Assembly (NCBI GenBank): GCA_007122565.1 | Contig: SKTJ01000038.1 | Coordinates: forward strand, 1 to 5,237 | Origin: Syntrophomonadaceae bacterium | GTDB taxonomy: Bacteria > Bacillota > Dethiobacteria > DTU022 > UBA8154 | Reading direction: 5' to 3' | Length of the DNA: 5,237 bases | In this document: positions 1 through 5,237 of the stretch, in pieces | How the letters are laid out: each line of letters starts with the position of its first letter | How positions within the stretch are numbered: the first letter of the stretch is position 1 | The notes under the pieces: model-generated | What the model saw: only the letters and a program-made list of their open reading frames with translations | The model's database searches: none | What the model was told of the DNA's origin: nothing | Made by a program: the position numbers and the translations under genes

Positions 1-40
1 ATAATAAGTAAATAATTCAAGCCTGACCCCATTTAATTCA
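1..40. repeat. Possible edge of a dispersed RAYT-type repeat element
   Basis: Seen: the heptamer TAATTCA occurs twice in direct orientation (13-19 and 34-40), flanking a core that reads AGCCTGACCCCATT. On the reverse strand the core reads as TGGGGTCAGGCTTGAATTA. From memory, similar strings recur many times next to REP-associated transposases and in intergenic DNA of Clostridia and deltaproteobacteria; I cannot verify this here. The stretch codes for nothing recognisable and lies exactly where the N-terminal codons of the Uma2 gene should be. That fits an element end having replaced the start of that gene. Left boundary unknown because the window begins here. Confidence 0.35.
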
Positions 41-555
41 TCTGATCAAAGGTATGAACTCATCAATGGTGAGATTTATTTGCTGGCCTCTCCCAGTTTT
101 AAACACCAGGTTGTGGTAAATGAAATAGCGGGGATTTTTTATAACTATTTTGGGGGTAAGCCCTGCGGTCATTAACAGCGCCTTTGGATGTGAGGCTTTT
201 TGGTTTTGCGACTAAGTTCGAAGAAGATCCAAATGTTGTGCAGCCTGATATTGTTGTGATTTGTGATGAAGACAAGGTCAACGAGGATAGCAAGTATGAG
301 GGCATACCGACACTGATTGTAGAAGTTCTCTCTCCATTGACCAAAGGTAAGGACATGGCGGCAAAATTAAACCTATACTTAAACAGCGGCGTTTCAGAAT
401 ACTTGATCGTGGATGTGGACAACAAAAATATTATGCAATATGCCTTTTCTCAGGAAAGGGATATAGAAAGTTTAAACACTTTTTGTGAAGGAGATACGCT
501 TAAATCAACTGTTTTTGAAGACCTGGAGCTATCATTAAGGGATGTTTTCCAGTAG
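41..555 (+). pseudogene. Uma2-family (DUF820) nuclease-like gene, N-terminally truncated and frameshifted
   Basis: Two reading frames together make a Uma2-type protein, a PD-(D/E)xK-fold family common in cyanobacteria and Firmicutes whose role is largely unknown. The first frame, from about base 50, reads RYELINGEIYLLASPSFKHQ and ends at TAA 173-175 after GGKPCG. The second is open from about 169 and reads TAPLDVRLFGF, then VQPD, VEVLSP, KDMAAKLNLYLNSGV and EYLIVD. In the downstream piece counted from the TTG at 184, the presumed metal and catalytic residues are D22 (QPD), E47 (VEVLS) and K61. One base missing between about 165 and 178 explains the break, because family members run PC-x-x-TAPLDVRL without interruption. 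The usual 20 or so residues before RYEL are absent and no ATG, GTG or TTG start precedes it in frame. The gene is visibly more AT-rich than the operon downstream, suggesting a different origin. A TTG start at 184 could give a 123-residue product, but it would lack the N-terminal half of the fold. Sequencing error could explain the frameshift but not the missing start. Confidence 0.8.
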
Positions 556-701
556 GAGTCGACACTACTGGACTGGCCAGAGGTGCGGCGTAATTGGAGC
601 AACCACAACCACCTTTAAAAAAGGACCCCAGCCCCTTGTTCAGGCCCACAAACCTAACCGGCCGAAAATGAATATAACCACCCCAGAATTAAATCCTTCT
701 T

Positions 702-753
702 AAGGCTGATCCCAAAATACATCTAAAGGCCGATGCTCCTTTTCAAGGCAGGC
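702..753 (+). promoter_or_regulatory. Three AAGGC repeats upstream of the operon promoter, candidate regulator sites
   Basis: AAGGC occurs at 702-706, 726-730 and 745-749. The first two are part of a longer near-repeat, AAGGCTGAT (702-710) and AAGGCCGAT (726-734), matching at 8 of 9 positions with a 24-base period. They lie just upstream of the candidate -10 element of the ABC/two-component operon, where an activating NarL/LuxR-type response regulator would bind. That binding is inferred from position only, and short repeats like these can arise by chance. Confidence 0.3.
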
Positions 754-777
754 TGTTACAATACACATACAGTAACA
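754..777 (+). promoter_or_regulatory. Candidate operon promoter with TGTTAC-N12-GTAACA dyad
   Basis: A perfect 6-base inverted repeat, TGTTAC (754-759) and GTAACA (772-777), is separated by 12 bases. Overlapping it is TACAAT (757-762), a 5 of 6 match to the bacterial -10 hexamer. No good -35 hexamer lies 16 to 18 bases upstream (734-739 reads TGCTCC). That is the pattern of an activator-dependent sigma-70-type promoter. The dyad could be an operator for the response regulator encoded downstream or for another dimeric regulator. It ends 20 bases before the ATPase start codon, leaving room for the ribosome binding site. Confidence 0.4.
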
Positions 778-783
778 ACATAA

Positions 784-789
784 AGGGGG
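784..789 (+). promoter_or_regulatory. Ribosome binding site of the ABC ATPase gene
   Basis: AGGGGG lies 8 bases before the ATG at 798, a normal spacing. It supports that start codon and hence the N-terminus MHDPAVEV, which leads straight into the first strand of the ABC domain. Confidence 0.7.
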
Positions 790-797
790 CAAACTGT

Positions 798-1715
798 ATG
801 CATGACCCGGCCGTTGAAGTAACGGACCTGAGTAAGCATTACGGCAGCGTTGCTGCTGTGGACAGGATCAGTTTCACGGTGCAGCGGGGCGAAATTTTCG
901 GACTGCTCGGTCCCAATGGTGCCGGAAAAACCACCACCCTGGAGTGCCTGGAGGGGTTACGCCGTCCCGATGGAGGCGTAATCAGGGTGATGGGGGTGGA
1001 TCCGGGCCGGGACTCCCGACGCCTGCTGCAACTGATTGGGGTGCAGTTGCAAACCGGCTCCCTGCCGGACTACATCAGTGTGGTTGAAGCGGTACGCTTG
1101 TTCAGCGCCTACCATGGAGTCACCCCTGACTACGCAATATTGAACCGCATTGGACTTGGCGAAAAGCTGCAGGCCCAGTATCATACTCTCTCCACCGGGC
1201 AGAAACGGCGTTTGGCTCTGGTCCTCGCTCTGGCCCACCGTCCCCCCGTCGTTTTGCTTGACGAGCCTACTGCCGGCCTGGATGTGGCTACCAGGGTGGC
1301 TCTTCACAGCCTGATCAGGGAACTGCGGGATGCAGGGGCTACCATCCTCCTCTCCACCCACGACATGGCTGAGGCGGAGAGCATGGCCGATCGTGTGGCG
1401 ATTATGCTGCGCGGCCGCCTTGTCGCTGTTGGTTCTCCCCGCCAGCTTACCAGCGCCGGATCCAGGCTGACCAAGATATCGGTACGCACCGCCGGCAAGG
1501 GCGGTATGGCTGGAGCAACTTTGCCGGGCGTGGAACGGCGGGATCGCCAGGATGATTATGATCTCTATTTTACCGTTACGCCGGGCCCCACTGTAACCGC
1601 CGTTATCGCCCATATTGAGGGCAGTGGTGACGAGCTCATAGATCTGAGGGTGGAGCGCCCATCCCTGGAAGAGCGCTTCCTGGAACTGACTGCAGAGGAG
1701 GCTGTAAAGAGATGA
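798..1715 (+). CDS. ABC exporter ATP-binding protein, DrrA/CcmA type
   Basis: This 305-residue cytoplasmic ATPase powers the permease encoded next. All nucleotide-binding motifs are present: Walker A GPNGAGKTT at residues 38-46, Q-loop glutamine at about 85, signature LSTGQ at 131-135 (a common variant of LSGGQ), Walker B VVLLDEP at 151-157 with catalytic E156, D-loop AGLD at 159-162, and switch histidine H188 in STHDM. Residues from about 222 on form the extra C-terminal domain of DrrA-like exporters, ending in the typical PSLEERFLELT (288-298). Length and architecture fit single-ABC-domain subunits of ABC-2 drug, antibiotic or lipid exporters. The stop overlaps the permease start as ATGA, so the two are translationally coupled. 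It is the first gene of the operon, behind the candidate promoter at 754-777. The family is certain; the substrate is unknown. Linkage to a two-component system suggests induced resistance or detoxification, and Na+ export or a housekeeping role is less likely. Confidence 0.95.
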   Translation: MHDPAVEVTDLSKHYGSVAAVDRISFTVQRGEIFGLLGPNGAGKTTTLECLEGLRRPDGGVIRVMGVDPGRDSRRLLQLIGVQLQTGSLPDYISVVEAVRLFSAYHGVTPDYAILNRIGLGEKLQAQYHTLSTGQKRRLALVLALAHRPPVVLLDEPTAGLDVATRVALHSLIRELRDAGATILLSTHDMAEAESMADRVAIMLRGRLVAVGSPRQLTSAGSRLTKISVRTAGKGGMAGATLPGVERRDRQDDYDLYFTVTPGPTVTAVIAHIEGSGDELIDLRVERPSLEERFLELTAEEAVKR

Positions 1716-2524
1716 AAGCTTTTACTATTCATTTTTCCTTTGAATTTCTTGCCGGTCTGCGCAACCGTACCCTTTTGATGATGAATTACCTTTTCCCCCT
1801 GGGTTTTTATGTTTTTGCAGGAGCGATGATGACCGGGATCAACCCCGATTTCAGGGGTGAGATTATCCCGGCCATGCTCACTTTTGCCATCCTTTCCGCC
1901 ACCATTTTGGGTCTTCCCGGCCCACTGGTGGAGACCCGGGAAGGGGGAATCCTGCGCAGCTACCGCATCAACGGGGTGCCGGCGGCATCGATCATGACCA
2001 TTCCCGCTTTTTCCACGGCTATTCACTTGGTTCTTGTGGGCGCCGTCATCACCGTCACTGCTCCGTTTGTTTTTAAGGCACCGTTGCCCCAGAACTGGCC
2101 CGCCTACATGCTGATTTACCTGCTCATGGTTTTTGCCTGCAGCGGGTTGGGCTCCCTGATCGGTGTTATCTCCGGCAACAGCCGGCAAACCATCCTCTGG
2201 TCGCAATTGATCTACCTGCCTTCCATGCTGCTGAGCGGCATGATGGTGCCGGCGGACCTTTTGCCCGGACCTTTTGTAAAAATGGGCCACCTGCTGCCGG
2301 CCGCTTACGTCATGCAGTCCTTCCAAAGTCTGGCTTACGGGCGGGAAGCCCTTTACGAACCGCTGCCGGGAATGCTAATCCTGCTGGCCGGTGGAGTAAT
2401 CGCCTTTGGCCTGGCTCTTTACCTCTTCTCCTGGGACAGCCACAACAATACCCGGCGCGGCCACCCGAGCATGGCGGCTCTGGCGTTGCTGCCCTATATC
2501 CTGGGAGCCCTGTTGCTGGTCTGA
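1712..2524 (+). CDS. ABC-2 type exporter permease
   Basis: A 270-residue integral membrane protein, the likely channel-forming partner of the preceding ATPase. Hydrophobic segments lie at about 22-41, 50-72, 94-120, 130-155, 163-183, 219-239 and 253-270. The first six match the usual ABC-2 (DrrB-like) plan. The seventh, at the extreme C-terminus after the charged stretch SHNNTRRGH, is additional or an unusually hydrophobic tail. The cytoplasmic motif after the second segment, ETREGGILRSYRINGVP (74-90), corresponds to the E-R-E-x-G-T-L-x-x-L region of this family. SGMMVP (175-180) before the extracytoplasmic loop is also characteristic. Only one permease gene is present, so the functional unit is probably two permeases plus two ATPases. 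The start is fixed by the 4-base ATGA overlap, and AGAGG at 1696-1700 can serve as ribosome binding site. Substrate unknown. Confidence 0.92.
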   Translation: MKAFTIHFSFEFLAGLRNRTLLMMNYLFPLGFYVFAGAMMTGINPDFRGEIIPAMLTFAILSATILGLPGPLVETREGGILRSYRINGVPAASIMTIPAFSTAIHLVLVGAVITVTAPFVFKAPLPQNWPAYMLIYLLMVFACSGLGSLIGVISGNSRQTILWSQLIYLPSMLLSGMMVPADLLPGPFVKMGHLLPAAYVMQSFQSLAYGREALYEPLPGMLILLAGGVIAFGLALYLFSWDSHNNTRRGHPSMAALALLPYILGALLLV

Positions 2525-2609
2525 TAAACGCAGCCTGGGAAAAGGGAAAACAAATGAGAAGGATTCCTACGCTCAAAAGCGAAGAAACTATACAACAAAC
2601 CACTGTACC

Positions 2610-2616
2610 GGGAGAG
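2610..2616 (+). promoter_or_regulatory. Ribosome binding site that favours the response regulator start at 2623
   Basis: GGGAGAG contains GGAG 8 bases before the ATG at 2623, a strong match. The other candidate start, ATG 2554, has only AAAGGG (2541-2546). Starting at 2623 gives a N-terminus of normal length for a receiver domain. Confidence 0.55.
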
Positions 2617-2622
2617 AGCAAG

Positions 2623-3348
2623 ATGACGGACGGTAAAAAGACGGCAGAGCAGAAAATAAGCATCTTAATTGTGGATGACCACCCGTTTTTCCGGCGTGGC
2701 GTCCGCTTCTTCCTGGAAACAATACCGGGTCTGGTATTGGCCGGGGAAGCGGACGACGGGGAAATGGCTCTTGCTTTCCTGGAGCAGCAGGAGGTGGACG
2801 TGGTTTTGCTGGACTTGCAGATGCCCGGTCTTGACGGTATCGAGACGGCCCGTAGTATTGCTGTGCTCCACCCCGGGGTAAAAGTACTCATGCTCACCTC
2901 CTTCGGGAACTGGGAACGAATTTACAATGCTCTCAGGGCAGGGGCTGCCGGTTACGTACTTAAGGATGGGGAACCGGAGGAACTTGTGGCCGCCATCAGG
3001 GCTGTGTCGGCGGGAGGCAGCTACCTGGGTGCACAGGTCACTGCGGAACTGCTGCAGCACGTTGGTGCAGCACAGGCATTGGCAGAAACGGCGAAGGCAG
3101 GCATATCATCCGGCTCAGGCCGGATGCCCGAACCCCTCTCCAGCCGTGAAAAAGACGTGCTGGCCCTCATCGCCACAGGCCTGAGCAACCGTGAAATTGC
3201 CGGGCGCCTTTTTTTAAGCGAAAAGACGGTCAAAACTCATGTGGCCAATATATTGCAAAAGCTAAACGTAAAGAGCCGCACTCAGGCCGCCCTCTGCGCC
3301 ATGCGCGAAAACCTGTTAAGTGAGGAGACTAAAGATGACAGGCAATGA
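2623..3348 (+). CDS. NarL/LuxR-family two-component response regulator
   Basis: A cytoplasmic DNA-binding regulator of 241 residues from the chosen start. Receiver domain, about 12-130: acidic pair D18-D19 in IVDDHP, phospho-acceptor D64 in VLLDLQMPG, switch T92 in LTS, and invariant K114 in YVLKDG. An Ala/Gly/Ser-rich linker (about 143-170) leads to a LuxR-type helix-turn-helix at 171-226, running from PLSSREKDVLALIATG through LSNREIAGRLFLSEKTVKTHV. It is the presumed phosphorylation target of the kinase encoded next, whose start lies inside this gene (14-base overlap). It probably activates the operon promoter. Start choice: ATG 2623 has the better GGAG site, while ATG 2554 would add 23 residues (MRRIPTLK...) with no counterpart in the family. 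The longer form is not excluded, since it would shorten the gap after the permease from 98 to 29 bases. Domain assignment is secure. Confidence 0.93.
   Translation: MTDGKKTAEQKISILIVDDHPFFRRGVRFFLETIPGLVLAGEADDGEMALAFLEQQEVDVVLLDLQMPGLDGIETARSIAVLHPGVKVLMLTSFGNWERIYNALRAGAAGYVLKDGEPEELVAAIRAVSAGGSYLGAQVTAELLQHVGAAQALAETAKAGISSGSGRMPEPLSSREKDVLALIATGLSNREIAGRLFLSEKTVKTHVANILQKLNVKSRTQAALCAMRENLLSEETKDDRQ
3322..3327 (+). promoter_or_regulatory. Ribosome binding site of the histidine kinase gene
   Basis: GAGGAG sits 7 bases before ATG 3335, inside the last codons of the response regulator. It selects ATG 3335 over the in-frame GTG at 3320, which would place this motif inside the coding part. 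Translation of the kinase is therefore likely coupled to that of the regulator. Confidence 0.75.
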
Positions 3349-4471
3349 ACGTCCTGAATATGTCAAATCTTTTCTCCATAGTGCCGCTGCCGGGGCGGCT
3401 TTCGGCCTTATTGCCGCCGTAGTTTTTTTACAGCTATTGGTTCCTCCCTGGACGCCGCTTCTATTCACCGCTGGCATAATACTTTTGGCCGGCCTCTCTT
3501 CCGGTCTGGCAGGTTTGGGAGGGGCCTACTTTGACCAACGTCTTTTGCGTTGGGGTATTAAAAAACCACTGCCCCGCATGGCAATCAGTTATAGCGTTAT
3601 TGCTCTGGCTACTTTCATAGTTACCTATGCCTCAATTACTGCCTTCGGTATGCTCCCTGTGGGCGCAGATCTGCAGTATTATACTTTCTGGGGCATGTTA
3701 GGGGGACTGCTTTTCGGAGCGGCATTTGCCCTGGCAAATTACCTGGTATGGCGAAACAAACAAAAGCTGTTACTCCTGGAAATGGAAAACCGCCACCTGG
3801 CGGAGCTGGCCTCCCGGGAAGCTTTGCTGCGTGAAGCTGCCTATAACCTGGCCGTGTCTGAAGAACGTAACCGTATGGCCCGTGAACTGCACGACACCAT
3901 CTCCCAGGGGATACACGGCATTGTATATGCTCTGCGTCCGTTGCGCGCCACCCTGAGCGGTAATGAGCGTGGCCTGGAGATTCATGGCCACCTGGAACAG
4001 ACCGCAGCGGACACCCTGAAAGAACTGCGCCGCCTGGTGATGGAGCTATCCCCCTCTCCCCTGGAAGACCACAGGTTAAGCGAGGCACTGCGCCTGCACT
4101 GCGATCTCTTTGCGCGGCGCCAGCAGATTACCCTGTATTTGCAGTTGGACTACAGGGGCGGCCTTCAACCCGATCAGGAAATGGCCCTCTATCGTCTGGT
4201 TCAGGAAGGGTTGGCTAACGTTCAACAGCACACCGCTGCCGCACATGTCACAGTTAAGTTGACAGGGGAAGGAAATAACGCTACCCTGACGGTGTGTGAC
4301 GATGGCTGCGGTTTCGATCCGGCCACAGTAAAGCGCGGGCATGGCCTTAATAACATGGAATCCCGGATCCGCCAAAGCGGCGGCCGTCTGCAAATAATTT
4401 CCACTCCCGGCAAGGGAACGGAAATTAAGGCACAAATAGCAGACAGGGGGACTTTTCTCCTGTCAGGTTAG
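3335..4471 (+). CDS. Membrane histidine kinase, HisKA_3/HPK7 type, partner of the upstream response regulator
   Basis: A 378-residue sensor kinase. Four hydrophobic segments lie at about 17-36, 41-65, 83-106 and 115-138, with very short loops, so there is no extracytoplasmic sensor domain. This suggests sensing in or at the membrane, as in LiaS- and LnrJ-like kinases. A charged coiled-coil-like stretch (about 140-178) leads to the HisKA_3 dimerisation domain: phospho-acceptor H186 in ERNRMARELHDTISQ, with D187 and Q191 completing the HDxxxQ motif linked to phosphatase activity in this family. The HATPase_c domain has N box EGLANVQQH (291-299, N295), G1 box DDGCGF (322-327), G2 box RGHGLNNM (334-341) and GKGTE (359-363). 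It overlaps the regulator gene by 14 bases, and the operon implies it controls the ABC exporter. Oddity: after GTEIKAQIA, where relatives normally end within a few residues, the tail DRGTFLLSG (370-378) is encoded mostly by the hairpin at 4442-4464 and appears acquired. Kinase identity is certain; the signal is unknown. Confidence 0.93.
   Translation: MTGNERPEYVKSFLHSAAAGAAFGLIAAVVFLQLLVPPWTPLLFTAGIILLAGLSSGLAGLGGAYFDQRLLRWGIKKPLPRMAISYSVIALATFIVTYASITAFGMLPVGADLQYYTFWGMLGGLLFGAAFALANYLVWRNKQKLLLLEMENRHLAELASREALLREAAYNLAVSEERNRMARELHDTISQGIHGIVYALRPLRATLSGNERGLEIHGHLEQTAADTLKELRRLVMELSPSPLEDHRLSEALRLHCDLFARRQQITLYLQLDYRGGLQPDQEMALYRLVQEGLANVQQHTAAAHVTVKLTGEGNNATLTVCDDGCGFDPATVKRGHGLNNMESRIRQSGGRLQIISTPGKGTEIKAQIADRGTFLLSG
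4442..4464. repeat. 23-base palindromic hairpin at the kinase 3' end, likely RAYT-associated repeat
   Basis: GACAGG (4442-4447) pairs with CCTGTC (4459-4464). Allowing G-U pairs, the stem extends inward to 10 base pairs with a 3-base loop. No T run follows, so it is a poor intrinsic terminator. Its form, GACAGGGGGAC with TTCTCCTGTC, resembles from memory a palindromic repeat scattered through many Clostridia genomes near RAYT transposases; this is unverified. It sits directly beside the truncated end of the RAYT remnant and overlaps the last codons of the kinase gene. Weak transcript termination or 3'-end protection of the mRNA remains possible. Confidence 0.6.
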
Positions 4472-4799
4472 AGCGCCTGCTCAGGTTCACTTTGATACCG
4501 GTTTTCGAAATGGTGCCCTGTCCTGCCATACTGATGGTTGCACCACATTGCATATCCCATCGCAATCCTTTTCATAGAAACTCCGATCTCTTCTTTTTCT
4601 TCCAATACCAAGTAAACGTGGTTATCCATCAAACAGCAAGCGAGGAGGGCAAAGCTCCCTTTTTCCAGGGCTCATAATAGCTGGGAATAAAACTTTTTTC
4701 TGTCTCTATCTCCCATAAAAATATTTCGTTCATCGGATTCCTTTTATCATAATATGGTGAAAACCTGTTGACTTCTTTGTCGTGGGGCTGCCTTGGCAT
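4468..4799 (-). pseudogene. Decayed RAYT (REP-associated Y1/HUH transposase), several lesions
   Basis: Read on the minus strand from ATG at 4799, three pieces reconstruct the N-terminal two thirds of a RAYT protein: MPRQP, then KKSTGFHHIMIKGI, then DERNIFMGDRDRKKFYSQLL. These are followed after an in-frame TGA by FALLACCLMDNHVYLVL, MKRIAMGYAMWCNHQYGR and TGHHFENRYQSEP. Lesions: one extra base in the G run at 4784-4787, one extra base near 4735, TGA at 4672-4674, and the HUH motif changed to H-V-Y (H at 4618-4620, Y at 4612-4614, where the family has N-H-V-H-L). The reading then stops at 4468-4470, where an intact protein would continue for several dozen residues (the region with Y-I-H-x-N-P). 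RAYTs are single-strand transposases related to IS200/IS605 that act on palindromic repeats; this copy cannot be active. A second ATG lies at 4805, two codons upstream. It shares its strand with the methyltransferase gene and converges on the kinase gene, overlapping its stop codon. Confidence 0.85.
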
Positions 4800-4837
4800 A
4801 AACATCACCCTGTCTGTTCGCGGGCATTCAAACTGTT

Positions 4838-5237
4838 TTAGTTTGTTGACGTTATTCCCTTGCCACTCTTCTTTAGCAGCCAGGTAACTCCAATAATATC
4901 TTCCTCCAGTTCAACACACTCAGCCTGCTGGCTGGCCACATAGCCGTCGAATATGCTTATTTTATCCGGATGTTTTAATTTAAGTTCCGCTGCCCGGCGA
5001 CGGATACAGGCTTGCTGAGATGCGTTTAGTTTAATAAGTTCAGCTTCGTTTACAGGCTTGGCTTCAAGGAAACTGACTTCCCCCTGCTTGAAGATTTCCA
5101 ACCATTCGTCATAAGAAGGAGATTCCCCGCCCTTTCCCTCCCGGCTGTAAGCATCATCTATGAGAAGATACCCATCGTCTTTGACTGTCTGCTTCAACTT
5201 ATCAATAGTTCGCCCCTGATCCCCCAGCACATCCCCC
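4838..5237 (-). CDS. Class I SAM-dependent methyltransferase, C-terminal part (gene start beyond window)
   Basis: The frame stays open to the right edge, reading GDVLGDQGRTIDKLKQTV at the boundary, so the GTG at 5230 is unlikely to be the true start and the gene is 5'-partial. About 132 residues are visible. D-V-L-G-D followed by K-L-K-x-x-V-K-x-x-G-Y-L-L-I-D-D-A-Y matches the second half of a Rossmann-fold methyltransferase, where 'cLKPGGYLLIDD' forms strand 5 after the SAM-binding half. The remaining region (EVSFLEAKPVNEAE..., then SISIFDGYV-like and ITWLLKKS-like stretches, here KISIFDGYVA and IIGVTWLLKKS) fits the C-terminal half of unclassified methyltransferases. The SAM-binding GxGxG loop would lie outside the window. 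Substrate cannot be assigned. The stop is TAA at 4838-4840. The gene lies on the strand opposite the exporter operon and is separated from the RAYT remnant by about 40 bases, so it belongs to a different transcription unit. Confidence 0.65.
   Translation of the reverse strand, partial: GDVLGDQGRTIDKLKQTVKDDGYLLIDDAYSREGKGGESPSYDEWLEIFKQGEVSFLEAKPVNEAELIKLNASQQACIRRRAAELKLKHPDKISIFDGYVASQQAECVELEEDIIGVTWLLKKSGKGITSTN

Noticed and set aside
612..624. CCTTT-AAA-AAAGG mini-hairpin after the Uma2 remnant, considered as a terminator
   Set aside because: Only a 5-base stem, two of them G-C, with no following T run; too weak to call.
957..1613. Long minus-strand open frame (218 codons) opposite the ABC ATPase
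   Set aside because: Antisense to a gene with every ABC motif; the translation is low in recognisable structure and is a by-product of the GC-rich coding strand. The same holds for the minus-strand frames at 1565-2326, 2310-2897, 3636-4088 and 4076-4435.
2406..2636. 76-codon + strand frame spanning the permease end and the gap to the response regulator
   Set aside because: Out-of-frame reading of the permease 3' end running into the gap; no family resemblance and no ribosome binding site.
3320..3334. GTG 3320 as kinase start
   Set aside because: It would place the GAGGAG ribosome binding site inside the coding region; ATG 3335 has this site at ideal spacing.
4492..4677. 61-codon + strand open frame after the kinase gene
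   Set aside because: It lies entirely antisense to the RAYT remnant, which explains this stretch through clear homology; the peptide resembles nothing, and there is no ribosome binding site.
4829..4845. CAAACT-GTTTT-AGTTTG stem-loop over the methyltransferase stop codon, considered as a terminator
   Set aside because: Six-base AT-rich stem without a T run on the minus strand; it may be chance in AT-rich DNA.
1..5237. CRISPR array, tRNA, rRNA or riboswitch
   Set aside because: I found no regularly spaced repeats, no cloverleaf with a conserved TTC/GG pattern and no known aptamer core on either strand by eye.

Overview
The window looks like an accessory-type stretch of a bacterial chromosome. 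The likely host is an anaerobic Firmicute of the Clostridia/Peptococcaceae kind. This is inferred from strong GGAG-type ribosome binding sites, tight gene overlaps, an LiaS/VraS-like histidine kinase, and the Uma2 and RAYT remnants. No rRNA or marker gene fixes the taxon.

Layout: (1) Bases 1-40 look like the edge of a dispersed repeat. They abut a broken Uma2-family nuclease gene (about 41-555, +), which lacks its N-terminus and carries a frameshift near 165-178. (2) A 242-base intergenic region holds a candidate promoter with a TGTTAC/GTAACA dyad and three AAGGC repeats. (3) A four-gene + strand operon (798-4471) encodes a DrrA-type ABC ATPase, an ABC-2 permease, a NarL/LuxR-family response regulator and a HisKA_3 histidine kinase. 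The first two genes overlap by 4 bases and the last two by 14. (4) A decayed RAYT (Y1/HUH 'REP-associated' transposase) lies on the minus strand (4468-4799), with two frameshifts, one in-frame stop, a damaged HUH motif and a lost C-terminus. (5) The 3' part of a class I SAM-dependent methyltransferase gene lies on the minus strand, its start beyond the right edge (4838 to >5237).

How the genes work together: the kinase has four predicted membrane segments and almost no extracytoplasmic domain, so it probably senses a signal in or at the membrane. It would phosphorylate the response regulator, which would activate the promoter in front of the ABC genes. The exporter would then move an unknown, probably hydrophobic or membrane-active compound. 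This resembles the LnrJK-LnrLMN type of antibiotic-sensing and export module. The substrate cannot be read from the sequence.

The most unusual point is at the 3' end of the kinase gene. A near-perfect 23-base hairpin (4442-4464) encodes most of the last nine residues of the kinase and sits directly at the truncated end of the RAYT remnant. It looks like a leftover repeat of that element that now supplies the kinase's C-terminal tail and stop codon. I see no convincing entirely new system here. The four-gene module is a known type, and the repeat and transposase debris around it is the more informative part.
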